The notes under the pieces: generated by a model
Database searches by the model: none
Told to the model about the DNA's origin: nothing
Seen by the model: the letters and a program-made list of their open reading frames with translations, nothing else
Assembly (NCBI GenBank): GCA_030427485.1
Contig: JAUICG010000015.1
Location: forward strand, 1-64,000
Source of the DNA: Gammaproteobacteria bacterium
GTDB lineage: Bacteria; Pseudomonadota; Gammaproteobacteria; Pseudomonadales; Halieaceae
Direction: 5' to 3'
Length of the DNA stretch: 64,000 nt
Program-made: the position numbers and the translations under genes
In this document: positions 36,054 to 44,233 of the stretch, piece after piece
Layout: each line of letters begins with the position of its first letter
How positions within the stretch are numbered: position 1 is the first letter of the stretch

Positions 36054-36938
36054 ATGACACGCTGGCACGCCATCTGCGCCGCGATTACCGATGCCACTGG
36101 CGCCGCCTTTTCTGCAGTGGACGCCACCCCTGTCGGCGGCGGCTGCATCAATGAAGCCTGGAGCCTGCAGGGCGGCGGCCAACGCTACTTCGTCAAGCTG
36201 AACGGCGCAGGCCATGTCGACATGTTCGAGGCCGAGGCCGCGGGGCTGGCGGCGCTGGCGTCCGCCGGGATAATACGGCTGCCCACACCGGTGTGCAGCG
36301 GCCGCGATGCGACACGCGCCTGGCTGGTACTGGAGTTCATTGCGCTGCGCACACCGTCGCCTGCCTGCCATACAAGGCTCGGCGAGGCGCTGGCGGACCT
36401 GCATCGCAGCACTGCGGCCCAGTTCGGCTGGGCACGTGACAACCACATCGGCGCGACGCCCCAGGCCAACACGCCCGGTACGGACTGGGCCGATTTCTTC
36501 CGCGAGCAGCGCCTGCGACGTCAGCTGGACCTCGCGGCGGCGAACGGCGCGCCGGCCGGCCTGATCGATGCCGGCCAGGCATTGCTCGAAGTCGTCCAGG
36601 AGTTTTTCCGCGACTATCAGCCGCGGCCGTCGCTGCTGCACGGCGACCTCTGGGGCGGCAACTGGGGCGCGGACGAGGAAGGCGCGCCCGTGTTGTTCGA
36701 CCCCGCCGTGTACTACGGCGATCGCGAGACGGACCTGGCGATGACGGAACTTTTCGGCGGCTTCGAGGCGGGGTTCTACCGCGCCTACGACAGCAGCTGG
36801 CCGCTGGACCCCGGCTATCGCACGCGCAGGACGCTGTACAACCTCTACCACGTGCTCAATCACTACAACCTGTTCGGCGGCGGCTACGCGCGCCAGGCGC
36901 AGGAGATGGCGCGCGCACTACTGGCGGAGGTTTCCTGA
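36054..36938 (+). CDS. Fructosamine kinase-family / APH-like small-molecule kinase
   Basis: 294 aa, the usual length for fructosamine-3-kinase homologues. VGGGCINEAWSL and YFVKLN form the ATP-binding lobe, and LLHGDLWGGNWG with VLFDPAVYYGDRETDLAM gives the catalytic Asp loop and the metal-binding Asp. Bacterial members (YniA-like) phosphorylate sugar adducts, but substrates are rarely known. Genomic pairing with a P450 22 bases upstream makes phosphorylation of a hydroxylated metabolite possible. Confidence 0.88.
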   Translation: MTRWHAICAAITDATGAAFSAVDATPVGGGCINEAWSLQGGGQRYFVKLNGAGHVDMFEAEAAGLAALASAGIIRLPTPVCSGRDATRAWLVLEFIALRTPSPACHTRLGEALADLHRSTAAQFGWARDNHIGATPQANTPGTDWADFFREQRLRRQLDLAAANGAPAGLIDAGQALLEVVQEFFRDYQPRPSLLHGDLWGGNWGADEEGAPVLFDPAVYYGDRETDLAMTELFGGFEAGFYRAYDSSWPLDPGYRTRRTLYNLYHVLNHYNLFGGGYARQAQEMARALLAEVS

Positions 36939-37215
36939 GTGGCGCGGGCTTGCCGGGCGGGATCAGGTTAGACACCCGCTTCGTATTCGCCTTCTCAAGC
37001 CAGGCCCAAATGCATAGAATCGGCAAATTGATAATTTAGCGGGCGTGTCGATATACAAGCCAGGGACAGGTTCCGAATTCCTGACCTCATGCGACGGGTG
37101 CCGTTGCCCCACTCCCCGGCATGCGCAATAGGATATGGGTTTCTGTTCAAAGCAAAATGTCACGCCAGTCAAACCTGTGATTTTGCGCAGGGTGTCAGGC
37201 GACACTGGAGGAGAC

Positions 37216-37587
37216 GTGCCAGATCTTACTGCCGAGTTGCAAGCACTCGAGTCCGAGCTGCATCATCCGGGAACCCGTATCACCCGTGAGCGGCTCGAGC
37301 GGCTTCTGCATCCCGAGTTCACCGAAGTCGGACGGTCCGGGCGGCCGTACACGCGCGAAACGGTCATCACCTTTCTGGCTGCGCAGGTGACACAGCCCGA
37401 CGTCGCTGCCGCGAACTACGTGGCCCGGTTGCTCGGGCCGGGGGTGGCGCTGCTGACGTACGAGTCCGCGCAAAATAGCGCCGACGGAACGGTGGACCTG
37501 GCCGCTCGCCGCAGTTCCGTCTGGCTGCAGACGGAAATGGGCTGGCAGTTGTTCTACCACCAGGGCACACCGGCGCCTGACGCGTAA
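37216..37587 (+). CDS. NTF2-like (DUF4440) protein
   Basis: 123 aa from a GTG at 37216, preceded by GGAGGAG with ideal spacing; the upstream ATG at 37135 in the same frame lacks such a site and would add a non-conserved leader. Pattern of a small DUF4440 cone: LTAELQALESELHHPG..., LLHPEFTEVGRSG, and a last strand with WQLFYHQGTPAP. Role unknown. It ends 5 bases before the PliI-like gene, so the two may be co-transcribed. Confidence 0.72.
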   Translation: MPDLTAELQALESELHHPGTRITRERLERLLHPEFTEVGRSGRPYTRETVITFLAAQVTQPDVAAANYVARLLGPGVALLTYESAQNSADGTVDLAARRSSVWLQTEMGWQLFYHQGTPAPDA

Positions 37588-37592
37588 ACGCC

Positions 37593-38132
37593 ATGTTCGC
37601 AGAGCATTCCAGCAACGCCGTTCAAATCATTGCCAGACGAATTTCACTATGGCTTGCCTTGAGGGTGGCAGCGCAGGCGACTGCCAACAGAGTCTGGATA
37701 ACGACGGTGGCGCTGCTGCTTGTCGCTTCCGACCAGGCGGTGGCACAGGAACGCTACGTTGCGAAAATCAGGCATCCCGCCGGTAACACGGTGGTCGTTG
37801 CAGAAGGGGACTTCGAAGCGAGGTCCATTGGCAGCTTCAGTGTACGGCTTTATGAGAACGCCACCGCGCCGGATGACACGACATTTTTCCTGTCCGGCCT
37901 GGTTCGCTCGCGCGACGGCGTGATCGAAGATGTCGTGCTGGCGGACATCGATGGTGACCAACAGCAAGAGATAGTGGTGGTAATACGTTCCGTGGGTAGC
38001 GGTAGCTACCTGTCGGCGCAGGCCTTTGCGATAGCGGGAGGCGAGCTGCTCCCCGTCGGCGTGGTGGCGGAACTGCCCGCGGACGCCGACCCCCTCGCCG
38101 CGCTCCGGCAGAGCGCGCCACCGGGGGACTGA
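37593..38132 (+). CDS. PliI-type inhibitor of invertebrate lysozyme
   Basis: 179 aa. An N-terminal hydrophobic segment ends near AVAQ-ERY, consistent with export to the periplasm. The conserved core (GDFEARSIGSFSVRLYEN, FFLSGLVRSRDGVIEDVVLADIDGD, IRSVGSGSYLSAQAF) matches the periplasmic I-type lysozyme inhibitor family. It would protect against invertebrate lysozymes, fitting an animal-associated or marine life style. The N-terminal part before the signal peptide seems long, so a later start is possible. Five bases after the preceding gene. Confidence 0.82.
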   Translation: MFAEHSSNAVQIIARRISLWLALRVAAQATANRVWITTVALLLVASDQAVAQERYVAKIRHPAGNTVVVAEGDFEARSIGSFSVRLYENATAPDDTTFFLSGLVRSRDGVIEDVVLADIDGDQQQEIVVVIRSVGSGSYLSAQAFAIAGGELLPVGVVAELPADADPLAALRQSAPPGD

Positions 38133-38293
38133 CGCCATGCCTGACAAGCGTTTTCAGCGGCATGGTCCCCACTGGCACCCCGGACCCGTGCACGTCTGCG
38201 CGTGTGTTACCCAGCGGGCACGCTGTATCTCGGGTAGTCCGCCGGACGGCGCGCATATTTACACGGCCGGCCGGGTGATTTAGCATCGTGGGC

Positions 38294-39229
38294 ATGAACA
38301 ATCCCGCGCTCAGGATTCTCCGGTCCACCGCTGTCGTCGCGCTGGCGCTGTGCGCGGTGGCCGCGCAGGCCACGACCTTCGACGAAGAACTGCAACGCGT
38401 GGACGATGCCCTCAAGACCAATCCCTCTGGTGTGCTGAAACAGTCACTGGAGTCCTGCCTGCAACAACGCAATTTCGCGGTGAGCCTGTACCGCGCGCGC
38501 ATGACAGACCAGGCGCGCCGCTCGTTGGGTTATTGCTTCGATTCACTGCAAATTCCGCGCAAGGGCCCCAGGGTCACAGTCATCACCGCGGAGGAACTGC
38601 AGGCGCGGGCCAGGAAGGAGTATGACGAGGCGCTTGCGCTGACGCCGGATACCGCCAACGGCCTGCAGATCTACCGCGAGTGCGCCGCCTGCCACCAGCC
38701 CGAGGGCTGGGGTTACACCACCGGCAGTGTGCCGCAGATCGCCGGGCAACATCCCAAGGTGATTATCAAGCAGCTGGCCGACCTGCGGGCCGGCAGCCGA
38801 CAGTCCGGGCTGATGGCGCCCTACGCCGCCGTTGAGGTCATCGGCGGCACCCAGGCGCTGGCGGATGTCGCCGCTTACATATCGACGCTGGAGATCAGCG
38901 TCGCCAACGGCCAGGGGCCGGGCAGCGACCTCGAGCGGGGCGCAAGCCTGTACGCCGAACACTGCGCCGAATGCCACGGCGTCGACGGCGAGGGCAATAA
39001 TGACGATCTGGTCCCCCGCCTCCAGGCGCAGCACTACCGTTACCTGGTGCGCCAGTTCCAGTGGATACGCGACGGCGGTCACCGCGATGCCAATGCCGAC
39101 ATGAAAGACACTATCCACAACTTAGACGACGGCGAGATGGCGGCCGTTCTCGATTACGCCTCGCGGCTACTGCCGCCCGAGGAATTGCGCGCACCCGACG
39201 ACTGGAACAATCCCGACTTCGTCCAGTAA
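38294..39229 (+). CDS. Dihaem c-type cytochrome, exported
   Basis: 311 aa from ATG 38294; a GTG two codons earlier (38288) is also in frame. Signal peptide (LRILRSTAVVALALCAVAAQA), then a ~90-residue region with two cysteines (C55, C81) and two haem sites CAACH (130-134) and CAECH (224-228). Each is followed by cytochrome c-like helices; a candidate distal Met lies in DMKDTIHNLDDGEMAA. It is probably a periplasmic electron carrier of the cytochrome c4/c553 type. Neighbour genes give no clear partner. Confidence 0.88.
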   Translation: MNNPALRILRSTAVVALALCAVAAQATTFDEELQRVDDALKTNPSGVLKQSLESCLQQRNFAVSLYRARMTDQARRSLGYCFDSLQIPRKGPRVTVITAEELQARARKEYDEALALTPDTANGLQIYRECAACHQPEGWGYTTGSVPQIAGQHPKVIIKQLADLRAGSRQSGLMAPYAAVEVIGGTQALADVAAYISTLEISVANGQGPGSDLERGASLYAEHCAECHGVDGEGNNDDLVPRLQAQHYRYLVRQFQWIRDGGHRDANADMKDTIHNLDDGEMAAVLDYASRLLPPEELRAPDDWNNPDFVQ

Positions 39230-39265
39230 ACGGGGCGCGAGCCTGACCGAACGCCACCCCATTTA

Positions 39266-39619
39266 CTAGTCCCAGCCGATCTCCTCAAGGTGATCGTCGT
39301 CGATGCCGAAGTAATGGGCGATCTCGTGCATCACGGTCCTGGCGATTTCCTCCCGCAATTCGGGGTCCGGCAGACCCAGTGCCAGGTGAGGCAGGCGAAA
39401 GATGCGAATCTCGTCCGGCAGGTTGCCCGTGGTGTCCGCACCGCGCTCCGGCAGGGGAATGCCGGTGTACAGGCCCAGCAGGCCATGTCCCTCGGGGTCC
39501 AGCGCCTCGCCGGCTTCGTCCTCGACAAGAATCACCAGGTTGTCGAAGGCCTCGCGCACCCACTCGGGCAGGCTGAGCACGACATCGTCGACGACGGCTT
39601 CGAACTCGTCAGGGCTCAT
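39266..39619 (-). CDS. Zincin-like metallopeptidase family protein
   Basis: 117 aa. HEIAH at 98-102 is the HExxH zinc motif, followed by YFGIDDDHLEEIGW, which fits the small PF06262 family (former DUF1025). Acidic, with no signal peptide, so cytoplasmic. Function of this family is unproven. Convergent with the cytochrome gene; the 36-base gap has no evident terminator. Confidence 0.85.
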   Translation of the reverse strand: MSPDEFEAVVDDVVLSLPEWVREAFDNLVILVEDEAGEALDPEGHGLLGLYTGIPLPERGADTTGNLPDEIRIFRLPHLALGLPDPELREEIARTVMHEIAHYFGIDDDHLEEIGWD

Positions 39620-39670
39620 TGCTGGATCGGGACACCGAGGGTGGGTGAGGGTTGCTGAAACTGTCAGCGA

Positions 39671-40729
39671 CTAAAGGAGATCCAGCGTACCCAGCTCGCG
39701 AATCGCCGCGCAGGAACGCTTCGCCATCGCGAGAAACATCGCGTCGCTGGCCTCGCTGCGCTCGCGCGTCGCGTAGATCGCTCCGATGGTGGTGAGCATC
39801 GGCGCCTGCAACTGACCCAGCCGGTAGCCGTGGAAACAGGCATCGAAGTCGTAGTCGCTGACGCCGCGGCGCAGCAGCTCGTCGTGGTAGGCGGCCACCA
39901 GTTCGCGCTCGGCCTCGCGGCGCAAACCGGTTTCCAGCCCGGTGGCAATGAAGTATGCGAGGTCGCGCGTCGGCGAGCCCACGCCCAGCGTCTGCCAGTC
40001 CAGCGCGACGACGTCCTGCGGGTCAGCGCCAAACATGAGGTTGTCCAGGCGGTAGTCGCCGTGCACCAGCGCAAACGGTTGTCGTCCCGCGAGCGCCCAG
40101 TCGCCCATCACCGCAGCGGCCGCCTTCAGTGTCGCGGCGTCCTCTGGCCCGAGTTCCGTTTGATAGCGCTGCACGAACTCGTCGCCGGCCATCTGCGCGA
40201 CCATCGCCAGGCCGTCGGCCTTCTCCCGGGTATCGACGGTCATCGGGAAATCGAGTTCCGCCAGGCTTGTGTCGTTCCAGCGCGGTGCGTGCAGGCCGGT
40301 CAGGTTGCGCACAGCGCCCAGCGCGCGCTCCACGGTACACCCTGCCACCTGCACACCGGGGCGGCGCGGCGCGAGGTCTTCCAGCAGCAGCGTGAAGCGC
40401 AGTTGATCGTCGGTAATGGCCGCGTAGTGGCAGGCGGGGGCGCGGATGTCGACAGTATCGCCGAGCTGCGCGTAGAAGCGCACCTCGGCGGCATAACCCG
40501 CGCTGACGCCGCCCCGGGCCTGCTCGTCACCGGAAGCGACCTTGGCCACCAGGTGTTCATCACCCCGCTCTGTAGCCAGCGCGAGGCGGTAGGACGCGCC
40601 GGTCTGTCCCGCGCCGACGCGCTTCGAAGTGCAAGACCGGACCTGATAGCCAAGTTTTTCGCTGAGCCAGGGCGCGCTGATCTCCTCGATGTCGCGCGCA
40701 TCGGTGGGTATCGGTAAATCACTGTACAT
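39671..40729 (-). CDS. APH/CHK-type phosphotransferase
   Basis: 352 aa. Kinase-like fold with the Brenner motif HGDYRLDN and the second Asp in VALDWQTLGVGSPTRDLAYF. Homologues in acyl-CoA catabolic loci include the ACAD10/11-type kinases and LvaA, which phosphorylate 4-hydroxyacyl-CoA to allow elimination. Here it is downstream of a KstD-like flavoprotein, ferredoxin and Rieske oxygenase on the same strand, with 21 bases between it and the flavoprotein gene. A role in dehydroxylation of a CoA ester is inference. Confidence 0.85.
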   Translation of the reverse strand: MYSDLPIPTDARDIEEISAPWLSEKLGYQVRSCTSKRVGAGQTGASYRLALATERGDEHLVAKVASGDEQARGGVSAGYAAEVRFYAQLGDTVDIRAPACHYAAITDDQLRFTLLLEDLAPRRPGVQVAGCTVERALGAVRNLTGLHAPRWNDTSLAELDFPMTVDTREKADGLAMVAQMAGDEFVQRYQTELGPEDAATLKAAAAVMGDWALAGRQPFALVHGDYRLDNLMFGADPQDVVALDWQTLGVGSPTRDLAYFIATGLETGLRREAERELVAAYHDELLRRGVSDYDFDACFHGYRLGQLQAPMLTTIGAIYATRERSEASDAMFLAMAKRSCAAIRELGTLDLL

Positions 40730-40750
40730 CAGGGGCTCCAGGTTCGAGTA

Positions 40751-42427
40751 TCAGGCGGTTTTCTGTCCCGCCGCATGTTGCGCCGCAACATAACCCCAGA
40801 CAAAAGAGGGACCCACGCTGCAACCGGCGCCGGGGTATTTATACCCCATCACCGAGGCGGTGGATACACCGGTAGCGTAGAGCCCCGGTATCACCGAGCC
40901 GTCCCCGCGCAGCACGCGGGCCTGTGCATCGGTGACCACGCCGCCGTAGGTGCCGACGTCGCCGGGAAACACCTGCGCCGCATAGAACGGGCCCTGTTCG
41001 ATCGTGCCCAACGTCTCGGACGGCTTGTGGGTGAAGTCACCCAGCCAGCGGTCGTAGGCGCGCTCGCCGCGCTGGAAATCCTCGTCGCGGTTGTTTGCGA
41101 CAAAGCGGTTGAAGCGCTCTACGGTACGCTGCAACGCGGCGGGGTCAACACCCATCTGAGCGGCGAGCGCCGCAATCGTATCGGCCGCTTTCAGGTAACC
41201 GCTGGACGTCCAGTCTGCGGGCTTCCTGCGGCCTGGCATTGTGCTCGCGAACATGTATTTCTCCAGATGCCGGCTGTCGAACACCGCCCAGCTCGGCACC
41301 GCCGGCACCGTCTTGTTGCGCTCCAGCATGCCGAGGCAGTAGGCCATGTAGGAACCGCCCTCGTTCATGTAGCGCTCACCGCCCTGGTCCACCAGTATGC
41401 AGTGCGGCCCGGCCGTCGTGCGCTGAATCGAGGGCTTCACCTCGTGTTTCTCGCTGCCCGGCGGCAGCGTTAGCTGGTAGCCGACGAATGCGTCCATCTG
41501 CGCGAGCGCCGCGCCGCAGCGCTGCATCTCCTCGATCATCTCACCGGTGTCGCCGGACACCGTGTTGGTCCATTTCACGGAAGTACCTGGCTGGTAGGTA
41601 TCGCGCATGCGCTGGTTGTGCGCGAAGCCGCCGGCATTCACCAGCACGCCGAGGCGGGCGCCGACGCGCCAGGGTTTGCCGTCGCGCTCGGTCACCACCC
41701 CGGTCACCGCGCCGTCCTCAGTAATCAGTTCACGCACCGGCGACTCCACCCGAAACTCGACGCCGGCCCGGGTCGCTGCCAGCAGCATGCGCCCCTGCAG
41801 CGCAGCGCCGGCGGTCACCAGGCGCCTGCCGAGCAGCCGCGCGAATACATTGGCGACGCCGGTCTTCAGCATGATCCAGCGCGACAGCCAGGATCGTTTG
41901 AAGTAGCCGATCTTCATCAGGTCTTCGAGCCGCCCGGCGAGCGGCGCGAAGCTCGGGCGCAGTTTTGACTGCCATTCGCCCAGCTCCCTGGTGTCGAACA
42001 CCTTCGCGACGACGGTGCGCCCGGCCTCGCAGCCGCCGGGGTACTCGTCGTAATAGTCCGGCCAGTAGCTTGCGCGGTCCAGTTCCACCCCCTGCGCCAG
42101 CAGGAACGCGATCATCTTCGGCCCCTCGCGCAGGTAGGTGGCGCGGCGCTCCGGGGTCGCGCCCGGCTGGTCCTCCCGGTTGTCGACGACCGCATCCAGA
42201 TACTCGCTGGCCTTGTCGAAACTGTCCTCGACGCCGTCGCGGCGCATGAAGGGGTTGTCCGGAATCCACATCACGCCACCGGAGCGCGCAGTGGTGCCGC
42301 CGAGCAGATCGGTCTTCTCCAGCACCAGTACGTCCCTGCCGGCAGCGCGCAACACCAGGCCCGCGCACATAGAGCCGCCGCCGCTGCCGACGACCACGAA
42401 ATCGCGCTCCTCGTCGAATTCACTCAT
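40751..42427 (-). CDS. FAD-dependent 3-ketosteroid-delta1-dehydrogenase-like flavoprotein
   Basis: 558 aa, normal for the KstD/flavocytochrome c family. N-terminal dinucleotide motif GSGGGS (14-19), then LEKTDLLGGTTARSGG. The C-terminal GVVTDAQARVLRGDGSVIPG and GYKYPGAGCSVGPS are like the substrate/FAD end of 3-ketosteroid dehydrogenases, including a Tyr before PG. It should desaturate a ring-A ketosteroid or another alpha-beta position. Other members act as fumarate reductase-type enzymes, so the substrate is not certain. Placed between an APH kinase and a ferredoxin in the same operon. Confidence 0.85.
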   Translation of the reverse strand: MSEFDEERDFVVVGSGGGSMCAGLVLRAAGRDVLVLEKTDLLGGTTARSGGVMWIPDNPFMRRDGVEDSFDKASEYLDAVVDNREDQPGATPERRATYLREGPKMIAFLLAQGVELDRASYWPDYYDEYPGGCEAGRTVVAKVFDTRELGEWQSKLRPSFAPLAGRLEDLMKIGYFKRSWLSRWIMLKTGVANVFARLLGRRLVTAGAALQGRMLLAATRAGVEFRVESPVRELITEDGAVTGVVTERDGKPWRVGARLGVLVNAGGFAHNQRMRDTYQPGTSVKWTNTVSGDTGEMIEEMQRCGAALAQMDAFVGYQLTLPPGSEKHEVKPSIQRTTAGPHCILVDQGGERYMNEGGSYMAYCLGMLERNKTVPAVPSWAVFDSRHLEKYMFASTMPGRRKPADWTSSGYLKAADTIAALAAQMGVDPAALQRTVERFNRFVANNRDEDFQRGERAYDRWLGDFTHKPSETLGTIEQGPFYAAQVFPGDVGTYGGVVTDAQARVLRGDGSVIPGLYATGVSTASVMGYKYPGAGCSVGPSFVWGYVAAQHAAGQKTA

Positions 42428-42480
42428 ACAAAACCCTCAAATGTCGTGCCAGCAGGTTGATTGTTGTCCCATACCACCCA

Positions 42481-42804
42481 TCAGGCGGAACAAACCGGTG
42501 GCCGCACACCCTCTTTCTCGACGACCAGGCCGTCGCCGATCACCCGCAACTGGCAGGCGAGCCGCGTGCCCGGCAACTGCCGGAACCGCGGCATGCGTTC
42601 GGCGATGCAGCCCTCTTCCAGCGCCGAAGCCGGCTCCGCAGCCGCCTCGCCGTCGCGCACCACGCAGGCGCATACCATGCACGCCATCTCGCCCCAGCAG
42701 GTGGTCGGCCACTGGTAATCCTGCCGCCACGCCGCCTGCGCCAGCGTCTCGCCGGACGCGACCTCGATTTCAATATCGCCGGGCAGAATTGTAACGACTG
42801 GCAT
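42481..42804 (-). CDS. [2Fe-2S] ferredoxin, adrenodoxin-type
   Basis: 107 aa. Cluster ligands Cys36, Cys42, Cys45 (C-x5-C-x2-C) and Cys84 match the adrenodoxin/plant-type fold rather than the C-x4-C-x2-C of plant ferredoxins. An extra Cys47 is next to the cluster. It is encoded between the Rieske oxygenase (32 bases upstream) and the KstD-like flavoprotein, so it probably delivers electrons to the Rieske oxygenase or to a P450. No ferredoxin reductase gene is nearby. Confidence 0.9.
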   Translation of the reverse strand: MPVVTILPGDIEIEVASGETLAQAAWRQDYQWPTTCWGEMACMVCACVVRDGEAAAEPASALEEGCIAERMPRFRQLPGTRLACQLRVIGDGLVVEKEGVRPPVCSA

Positions 42805-42836
42805 GGCAACCCCGTGTCGAGTCTATGCGCCCGGTG

Positions 42837-44165
42837 CTAAGCGAGCCGGCGATCCAGTTCGCGGTGCATGTTGGAGATACCCGCCTCCCACTCGGTGGCG
42901 AGGCGGTGGCCCTGGTAGCCGAGTACATGCAGGCCTCTCTGCTGTCGCTCGATGTTGCTGAAGTCCTGGATCGGGATCAGCGGCCAGTTGTCCGCGTCGT
43001 CCTTGTCAAAACGCCCCTTCAGCGAAGCGCGCGTCTGCGGGTAGCTCCGGGGCCAGGTGGTCAGCGACCAGACTTCGAAACGGCACCACTCGGGGTGATT
43101 GTTGTAAGGCCGGATGCGGTAGGCCAGTGAGTTGCCGTACATCGGCAGGTAGAAGATATTGGGGAACAGGAACACCATGCCGTTCCACCAGAGCGCCTGG
43201 TTCTCGATGCCCGCCGGCATCGGGATGCCGGCGCCCTCGTTGTACGCGCGCATCTCGCGCGCGACCGCCTCGCGGATGCTGTCGCCCGGCCCCAGTTTGT
43301 GGCGGATACTCTCGAGTACTTTCATATCGCGGTCGATCGCCATCGCGTCGAGGCCATCGGCCAACAGCTGCGAGGACGCGAGCATCACGTCGAAATTGAC
43401 ATAGTCGCGCTCCAGCACTGTGCTCTCGAAGCTGCAGTGCCCGCCCGGATAGGTGTCGTAGCGCAGCGAATCCGGCGGCGTCGCCTCACCCGCGCCCAAC
43501 GTCAGCTGCGGATGCGTGCGCATCACGTGCCAGCCCTCCATGAACGCTTCCTGCGCCATCTTCCAGTTGGCGTTGAGAATCGTCTCCTGCCACCACTTCA
43601 CGCGCCAGTTGCCTATGGCGACGTCATCGAGCCGCGCCGCGGCAGAGCCGATGGAATCCTTCAGCTGGCCGGCATTGGCGTCGAGGTTGATCCACACGCT
43701 GTCGCCCCAGACTTCCACCTTGCACTCGCGCAGGTTGATTTCCTCTTTCTTCAGACACTCCGGCGCGAAGCCGTGTTCGCCGTAAATAAAGGACGATTCG
43801 CCGTCGCAGTTCCAGCGCCAGCCGTGAAACGGGCAGGTGACCTGGCCTCCGGGAAACGAGCCGGCGCCCCTGGCGAGCTGCGTCGCCCGGTGCGGGCACA
43901 CGTTGAAAAAGCCTTTTACGCTGTGGTCGGCCTGGCGCACCAGGAAGACGGACTGTTCGCAGATCTCGTACTCGACGAAATCGTTCGGCCTGGGAATTTC
44001 TTGCAGGCGGCAGGCCATCTGCCAGGTTTTGTGCCAGAGCTTCTCTTTCTCCAGCTCGAAGAATCCGCGGTCGTAGTAGCGCTCCTTCGGCACCCGGTGT
44101 GCCTCGCTCATCGCGAAGGGCACCGCGGCGGCGGATTTGCGCTTGCGTGCGAGATTGTCTGACAT
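42837..44165 (-). CDS. Rieske non-haem iron oxygenase alpha subunit
   Basis: 442 aa. Rieske cluster ligands C90-x-H92 and C111-x2-H114 are intact (NVCPHRATQL, VTCPFHGWRWN). The catalytic domain has FMEGWHVMRTHPQL carrying the His pair of the 2-His-1-carboxylate iron site. No beta-subunit gene is present, so a homo-oligomeric type resembling KshA-like or aromatic-ring monooxygenases is likely. Electrons probably come from the adjacent ferredoxin. It follows the TonB receptor gene by 68 bases. Confidence 0.92.
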   Translation of the reverse strand: MSDNLARKRKSAAAVPFAMSEAHRVPKERYYDRGFFELEKEKLWHKTWQMACRLQEIPRPNDFVEYEICEQSVFLVRQADHSVKGFFNVCPHRATQLARGAGSFPGGQVTCPFHGWRWNCDGESSFIYGEHGFAPECLKKEEINLRECKVEVWGDSVWINLDANAGQLKDSIGSAAARLDDVAIGNWRVKWWQETILNANWKMAQEAFMEGWHVMRTHPQLTLGAGEATPPDSLRYDTYPGGHCSFESTVLERDYVNFDVMLASSQLLADGLDAMAIDRDMKVLESIRHKLGPGDSIREAVAREMRAYNEGAGIPMPAGIENQALWWNGMVFLFPNIFYLPMYGNSLAYRIRPYNNHPEWCRFEVWSLTTWPRSYPQTRASLKGRFDKDDADNWPLIPIQDFSNIERQQRGLHVLGYQGHRLATEWEAGISNMHRELDRRLA

Positions 44166-44233
44166 GGTCGAATGCCCCCTACCCAGGAACCACGGATTCT
44201 AACCGATCACACACGCAGCGCCAGCGCATCGGC

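Noticed and set aside
39671..40729. APH-type kinase read as an aminoglycoside-resistance gene
   Set aside because: Location in a catabolic operon and similarity to the CHK/ACAD-kinase group argue for a metabolic role.
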